Positions 60,668 through 64,000 of a DNA stretch of 64,000 bases are shown here, one piece after another. The first letter of the stretch is position 1, and every line of letters begins with the position of its first letter. This DNA comes from Geomicrobium halophilum (lineage in GTDB: Bacteria; Bacillota; Bacilli; Bacillales; Marinococcaceae), in assembly GCF_014207655.1 (NCBI RefSeq), contig NZ_JACHHJ010000001.1, forward strand, positions 248,001-312,000. Reading direction: 5' to 3'. The position numbers and the translations under genes were made by a program. Under the pieces are notes generated by a model. That model was not told the DNA's origin, did no database searches, and was given only the letters and a program-made list of their open reading frames with translations.

Positions 60668-61591
60668 ATGCCCCACTTTTTTTCGAATAAGCGATTGATC
60701 TTGCTTATGGTGAGCATTATCTTGCTCGTTGTTTTAGTTGGATTAACACTAAGGGAGCGAGAAGAGGTTACATTGCCTGAGCAATTTATGAATGATTCAG
60801 TTGGTGCTGTTCAATCCGTATTCCAGCGTTCGGCTCATTTTGTTCGCGGGCTCTATGATAACGTGATTGATGTTATAAATGTGTATGAAGAAAACGAACG
60901 ATTAAAAACACAGATGAATGACTATGCTCTAATCACTTCAGAAGTAGAAGGTTTGCGGCAAGAGAATGCCAGTTTGTTAGAGATGCAAGAGTTGAGTGAT
61001 CGTCTTGGTGATTATTCAAGTGTTTCTGCCCTTGTAATTGAACGGCAGCCAGATCAATGGACAGAAACGATTGGTATTAACCGAGGGTCTCAGCATGGAA
61101 TAGAAAGTGATATGGCCGTCATAACTGTAGATGGATTGGTCGGCCGCATCCAACATACCGGCATGTTTACATCTCAAGTGCAATTGTTGTCGGATGGCGA
61201 GCGCATGAACCGTATTTCTGCAAAAGTAGAAATCGAAGATGAAAATCCTGTCCATGGATTTATCGAGGGTTGGGATCGTGAAGAAGGTGCTCTTCGTCTT
61301 CAAAAAATGGAGGCTGAAGCAGAGATTGAAGAAGGACAATCGGTTAGTACATCAGGGCTAGGGGGTCTTGCCTTTCCGGCTGATATCCCGATTGGTGAAA
61401 TTATTGATATTCAAATGGATGAATATGGGTTAACACAGACAGCCCTTGTTGAGCCAGCTGCTGATTATTATAATATGGAACATGTTATGGTACTTGATCG
61501 TAATAGCTCTGCTCTTGAGGATTTTGAAGAAGAGGATGAATCCGAGGAAGAGGAAGCCGTAGAACTTGATCCTGAAGGGGGCACTGATTGA
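60668..61591 (+). CDS. mreC: Rod-shape determining protein MreC
   Basis: A bitopic membrane protein of 307 residues that links MreB to cell-wall enzymes. One N-terminal membrane segment (about 10-28), a coiled coil (about 68-105, ENERLKTQMNDY), then the extracellular beta domains with INRGSQHGIESDMAVIT and GLGGLAFPADIPIGEI. The tail is very acidic (EEEDESEEEEAVELD). ATG 60668 follows AGAAGGTG; a GTG at 60659 lies in that site. Overlaps mreD by one base. Confidence 0.93.
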   Translation: MPHFFSNKRLILLMVSIILLVVLVGLTLREREEVTLPEQFMNDSVGAVQSVFQRSAHFVRGLYDNVIDVINVYEENERLKTQMNDYALITSEVEGLRQENASLLEMQELSDRLGDYSSVSALVIERQPDQWTETIGINRGSQHGIESDMAVITVDGLVGRIQHTGMFTSQVQLLSDGERMNRISAKVEIEDENPVHGFIEGWDREEGALRLQKMEAEAEIEEGQSVSTSGLGGLAFPADIPIGEIIDIQMDEYGLTQTALVEPAADYYNMEHVMVLDRNSSALEDFEEEDESEEEEAVELDPEGGTD

Positions 61592-62112
61592 TGCGTTACT
61601 TGCTCCCTTTGTTTGTGGCTGTCCTTTTTCTCTTTGAGGGCACTTGGTTTCAAGTATTATTCCCGCGGACACTGGAAAGTGAGTTTATTTGGGTTCCGCG
61701 TTTTACGCTTGTCTTGATTGTTTTAATATCCATTTATAAAGGGTCATCAACGGGACTTATTTACGGTATTATTGTCGGTTTTTTTCAGGATGTAGTCTAT
61801 TCGTCATTACTTGGAATTTACCTATTCTCATACGGTCTTCTAGGTTATATGAGCGGGGTTTCCTATGAAGCTGTGAAAAATCGAGTAACACTTCTATTCG
61901 TAGTTGTTGTACTCGTTGTGAGTAGCTTAGAATTGTTTACTTATGGTATATACCAAGGGATTGGATATACAGCGATGCCATTTGCAGATTTTGCACAATA
62001 CCGGTGGCTCCCTTCTCTCCTATTAAACGGAGTCTTCCTAATGATCATCGTTTTTCCAATACGAAAACTTATTCGCCGTCTGAACGATGAAGAACGTCTA
62101 CTGAGCCCATGA
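61591..62112 (+). CDS. mreD: Rod-shape determining protein MreD
   Basis: A 173-residue membrane protein with about five segments, partner of MreC and RodA. The N-terminal RYLLPLFVAVLFLFEGTW, TLVLIVLISIYKGSSTGLIYG-like second region (about 35-60) and the FQDVVYSSLLGIYLFSYGLLGY segment fit the family. ATG 61591 shares its A with the mreC stop TGA. There is no terminator before the element copy E that follows. Confidence 0.92.
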   Translation: MRYLLPLFVAVLFLFEGTWFQVLFPRTLESEFIWVPRFTLVLIVLISIYKGSSTGLIYGIIVGFFQDVVYSSLLGIYLFSYGLLGYMSGVSYEAVKNRVTLLFVVVVLVVSSLELFTYGIYQGIGYTAMPFADFAQYRWLPSLLLNGVFLMIIVFPIRKLIRRLNDEERLLSP

Positions 62113-62135
62113 ATGATATAGGATAAGGAACAAGA

Positions 62136-62226
62136 TTGTTGAAAAGTCCGGGAAAACCTCCACGCAAAAGGAGCGATGATCAAACCTGCAGTTTCCTAAA
62201 TACTCTTTTTGTCTTCCTTTTGAACA
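62136..62226 (-). repeat. Dispersed intergenic element, copy E (short)
   Basis: Read on the minus strand: TGTTCAAAAGGAAGACAAAA at its left end (62226 down to 62207) and CCCGGACTTTTCAACA at its right end (62152 down to 62137). It keeps both ends of the family but is only about 91 bases, so most of the interior has been lost. It lies between mreD and minC. Confidence 0.75.
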
Positions 62227-62325
62227 AGTATTTAGAAGGAAAATGACTTTGAATTGCAGAACTATATATATAGGTAATAGGATGACATCATTTATCCTTA
62301 GGGTAAAAGTATCTGAGGTGAGGTA

Positions 62326-63024
62326 GTGAAAACGGAGTTCTCAAAACAATTAGTAACGATAAAAGGTACAAAAGATGGTCTAGTCATTCGTCTTGATGAT
62401 CATTGTGCGTATGCGGATCTATTAGAAGAATTACAAACAAAAATGAAAGAAAATATGATCGGAGAAGAGCAGGACAAAGACGTTCATATCGCTGTACATG
62501 TAGGTACACGCTATGTCGATGAGAAACAACGCGGAGAGATTACATCGGCTATTGAGCAGTCAGGAGCGATTTCTGTCGATGAGATTACGTCTGATGTTAT
62601 AACTATGACACAGGCATTAAAAATGAAAGAGGAAAAACAGATTCACTCGTATACATGTCTGGTTCGTTCTGGTCAAGTTTTAAGCGTAAAGGGCGACCTA
62701 TTGATACTAGGTGATGTCAATCCAGGAGGGACGATCGAGGCTACAGGAGATGTTTATGTCCTGGGGACTTTAAAAGGTAAAGCGCGTGCGGGGACAGAAG
62801 GGGACGAAGACGCAGTCATTGCGGCCTCGGTACTGGCACCTTCCCAATTGATGATTGCGGATCGCCTTTATTTATCTGAAGCAACACGGGAGCAGCAGGA
62901 AAGTGAATCTATGCATATGGGTCCGCGTTATGCGAGTATTGAAGAAGAGAAAGAAGAAATGGTTTTTCATAATATGAGCAGTTTAGCGGCTTTAAGAAGC
63001 CGAAGACAAAAAGCAATCGACTAA
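62326..63024 (+). CDS. minC: Septum site-determining protein MinC
   Basis: Inhibitor of FtsZ polymerisation that keeps division off the poles. The 232 residues form an N-terminal FtsZ-binding domain (about 1-100) and the C-terminal beta-helix with VKGDLLILGDVNPGGTIEA and VYVLGTLKGKARAG. The end is extended and charged. GTG 62326 follows GAGGTGAGGTA. It is followed by minD after 15 bases. Confidence 0.92.
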   Translation: MKTEFSKQLVTIKGTKDGLVIRLDDHCAYADLLEELQTKMKENMIGEEQDKDVHIAVHVGTRYVDEKQRGEITSAIEQSGAISVDEITSDVITMTQALKMKEEKQIHSYTCLVRSGQVLSVKGDLLILGDVNPGGTIEATGDVYVLGTLKGKARAGTEGDEDAVIAASVLAPSQLMIADRLYLSEATREQQESESMHMGPRYASIEEEKEEMVFHNMSSLAALRSRRQKAID

Positions 63025-63039
63025 GGAGGAAATGCTGCT

Positions 63040-63840
63040 GTGGGAGAGGCTATCGTCATTACATCCGGGAAAGGCGGCGTAGGGAAAACAACTACGTCTG
63101 CAAATATTGGAACCGCATTGGCATTGCAAGGAAAACAGGTTTGCCTCCTCGATACGGATATAGGATTACGAAATCTTGATGTCGTAATGGGGCTGGAAAA
63201 TCGAATTATTTACGACCTTGTGGATGTTATGGAAGAACGTTGTAAAGTTCAACAAGCATTAATAAGGGACAAGCGATTTGAATGTTTACATTTATTGCCC
63301 GCCGCCCAGACGAAAGATAAATCTGCCGTAACACCCGAGCAAATGGCGGCGGTTGTCAATGAATTAAAACCTGAATATGATTACTTAATTATTGATTGTC
63401 CTGCCGGGATTGAGCAAGGTTTTCGTAATGCCATTTCAGGTGCTGATCAAGCGATTGTGGTTACCACACCTGATACATCGGCTGTACGTGATGCTGATCG
63501 TATTATTGGACTTGTGGAACAAGAGGACATTCCATCACCAAAGCTCATCGTTAATCGCGTTCGTAAACAAACGAAAAACGGAGAGGAAGATTTGCTAGAT
63601 GTCGATGACGTTGCTTCTACACTTGCCATCGACCTTTTAGGTATTGTCTTCGATGACGAAAATGTCTTGCGTGCGGCTCATAAAGGGAAGCCAGTCGCGA
63701 CAACGCCGAACACTTCATCATCACTGGCATACCGTAATATAGCCAGGCGTATTCTGGGCGAATCGGTCCCGCTCCTTTCGGTTGAAACGAAAAAAGGTTT
63801 TTTCGCGAAGGTGAAAAATTTGCTAGGGCTACAAGCGTAA
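63040..63840 (+). CDS. minD: Septum site-determining protein MinD
   Basis: The membrane-bound ATPase that recruits MinC. The 266 residues contain the deviant Walker A SGKGGVGKTT (Lys11 and Lys16), DTDIGLRNLD, YLIIDCPAGIEQGF and the C-terminal amphipathic helix FFAKVKNLLGL that binds membrane. GTG 63040 has AAGGAGG 10 bases upstream. It is the last gene in the window and is followed by a terminator. Confidence 0.96.
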   Translation: MGEAIVITSGKGGVGKTTTSANIGTALALQGKQVCLLDTDIGLRNLDVVMGLENRIIYDLVDVMEERCKVQQALIRDKRFECLHLLPAAQTKDKSAVTPEQMAAVVNELKPEYDYLIIDCPAGIEQGFRNAISGADQAIVVTTPDTSAVRDADRIIGLVEQEDIPSPKLIVNRVRKQTKNGEEDLLDVDDVASTLAIDLLGIVFDDENVLRAAHKGKPVATTPNTSSSLAYRNIARRILGESVPLLSVETKKGFFAKVKNLLGLQA

Positions 63841-63907
63841 AAGTGCGCTAAGAGTTCTTATTCCAATGCTTTAGCCAACAGTCTTTTCACGGGACATGGA
63901 AAAATGT

Positions 63908-63953
63908 AAAAAACGACACGTTTTCACAAGGTGGGAAGCGGTGTCGTTTTTTT
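63908..63953 (+). terminator. Terminator after minD
   Basis: AAAAAACGACAC (63908-63919) pairs with GTGTCGTTTTTT (63941-63952) over 12 bases with a 21-base loop and a T-run. Bases 63954-64000 hold nothing recognisable. Confidence 0.85.
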
Positions 63954-64000
63954 ATAAGGTAAAAAGCCTGGATGTAACATGACCTAGACTCAGGATGTCA

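Overview
The window is one continuous piece of chromosome from a Gram-positive, endospore-forming member of the Bacillaceae. The evidence is the presence of sporulation genes (gerE, gerM, spoVID, ysxE, spoIIB, lonB), T-box leaders, strong AAGGAGG ribosome binding sites, frequent TTG/GTG starts, and a gene order that closely follows the lcfA-to-minD segment of Bacillus subtilis as I remember it. Many proteins are rich in Glu and Asp (etfB, tig, spoVID, gerM, ilv/leu products), which suggests but does not prove a halophilic or alkaliphilic species. Almost every gene reads on the + strand.

Layout. 1-5.3 kb: fatty-acid beta-oxidation operon lcfA-fadR-fadB-etfB-etfA with a FadR operator. 5.4-7.7 kb: trxA and uvrC. 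7.7-8.3 kb: a 600-base stretch without a convincing gene but with strong inverted repeats. 8.3-11.5 kb: sdhCAB (succinate dehydrogenase). 11.6-11.8 kb: gerE on the minus strand. 12.5-14.5 kb: ptsHI, which is not expected here in the B. subtilis order. 14.7-19.4 kb: ysmB-racE-gerM-rph-ysnA-ysnB, then tRNA-Arg(TCT). 20.4-29.7 kb: branched-chain amino-acid genes, ilvE followed by a leucine T-box and ilvBHC-leuABCD. 30.1-31.5 kb: a GltS-type transporter. 31.5-40.6 kb: ysoA-tig-clpX-lonB-lonA-ysxC (protein folding and proteolysis). 41.4-47.7 kb: hemAXCDBL (haem synthesis to uroporphyrinogen III). 48.0-50.3 kb: spoVID-ysxE (spore coat). 50.4-51.3 kb: a small accessory patch (GNAT acetyltransferase, tiny membrane protein). 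51.4-55.6 kb: valine T-box, valS, folC. 55.7-58.9 kb: comC, spoIIB, maf, radC. 59.5-63.8 kb: mreBCD-minCD (cell shape and division site).

The genes are mainly housekeeping and I see no phage, CRISPR array, transposase or defence island. The unusual material lies between genes. A family of five dispersed intergenic elements (91-216 bases) has TGTTCAAAAAG-type inverted ends. Six CGCCGAA motifs sit about 21 bases apart between racE and gerM. A bulged 15-bp inverted repeat followed by a second hairpin lies upstream of sdhC. Other points worth a look are the ptsHI placement, a YsxE that has lost the usual kinase catalytic Asp residues, and several small or orphan genes. I could not run searches, so family names rest on recognised motifs, lengths and gene order.
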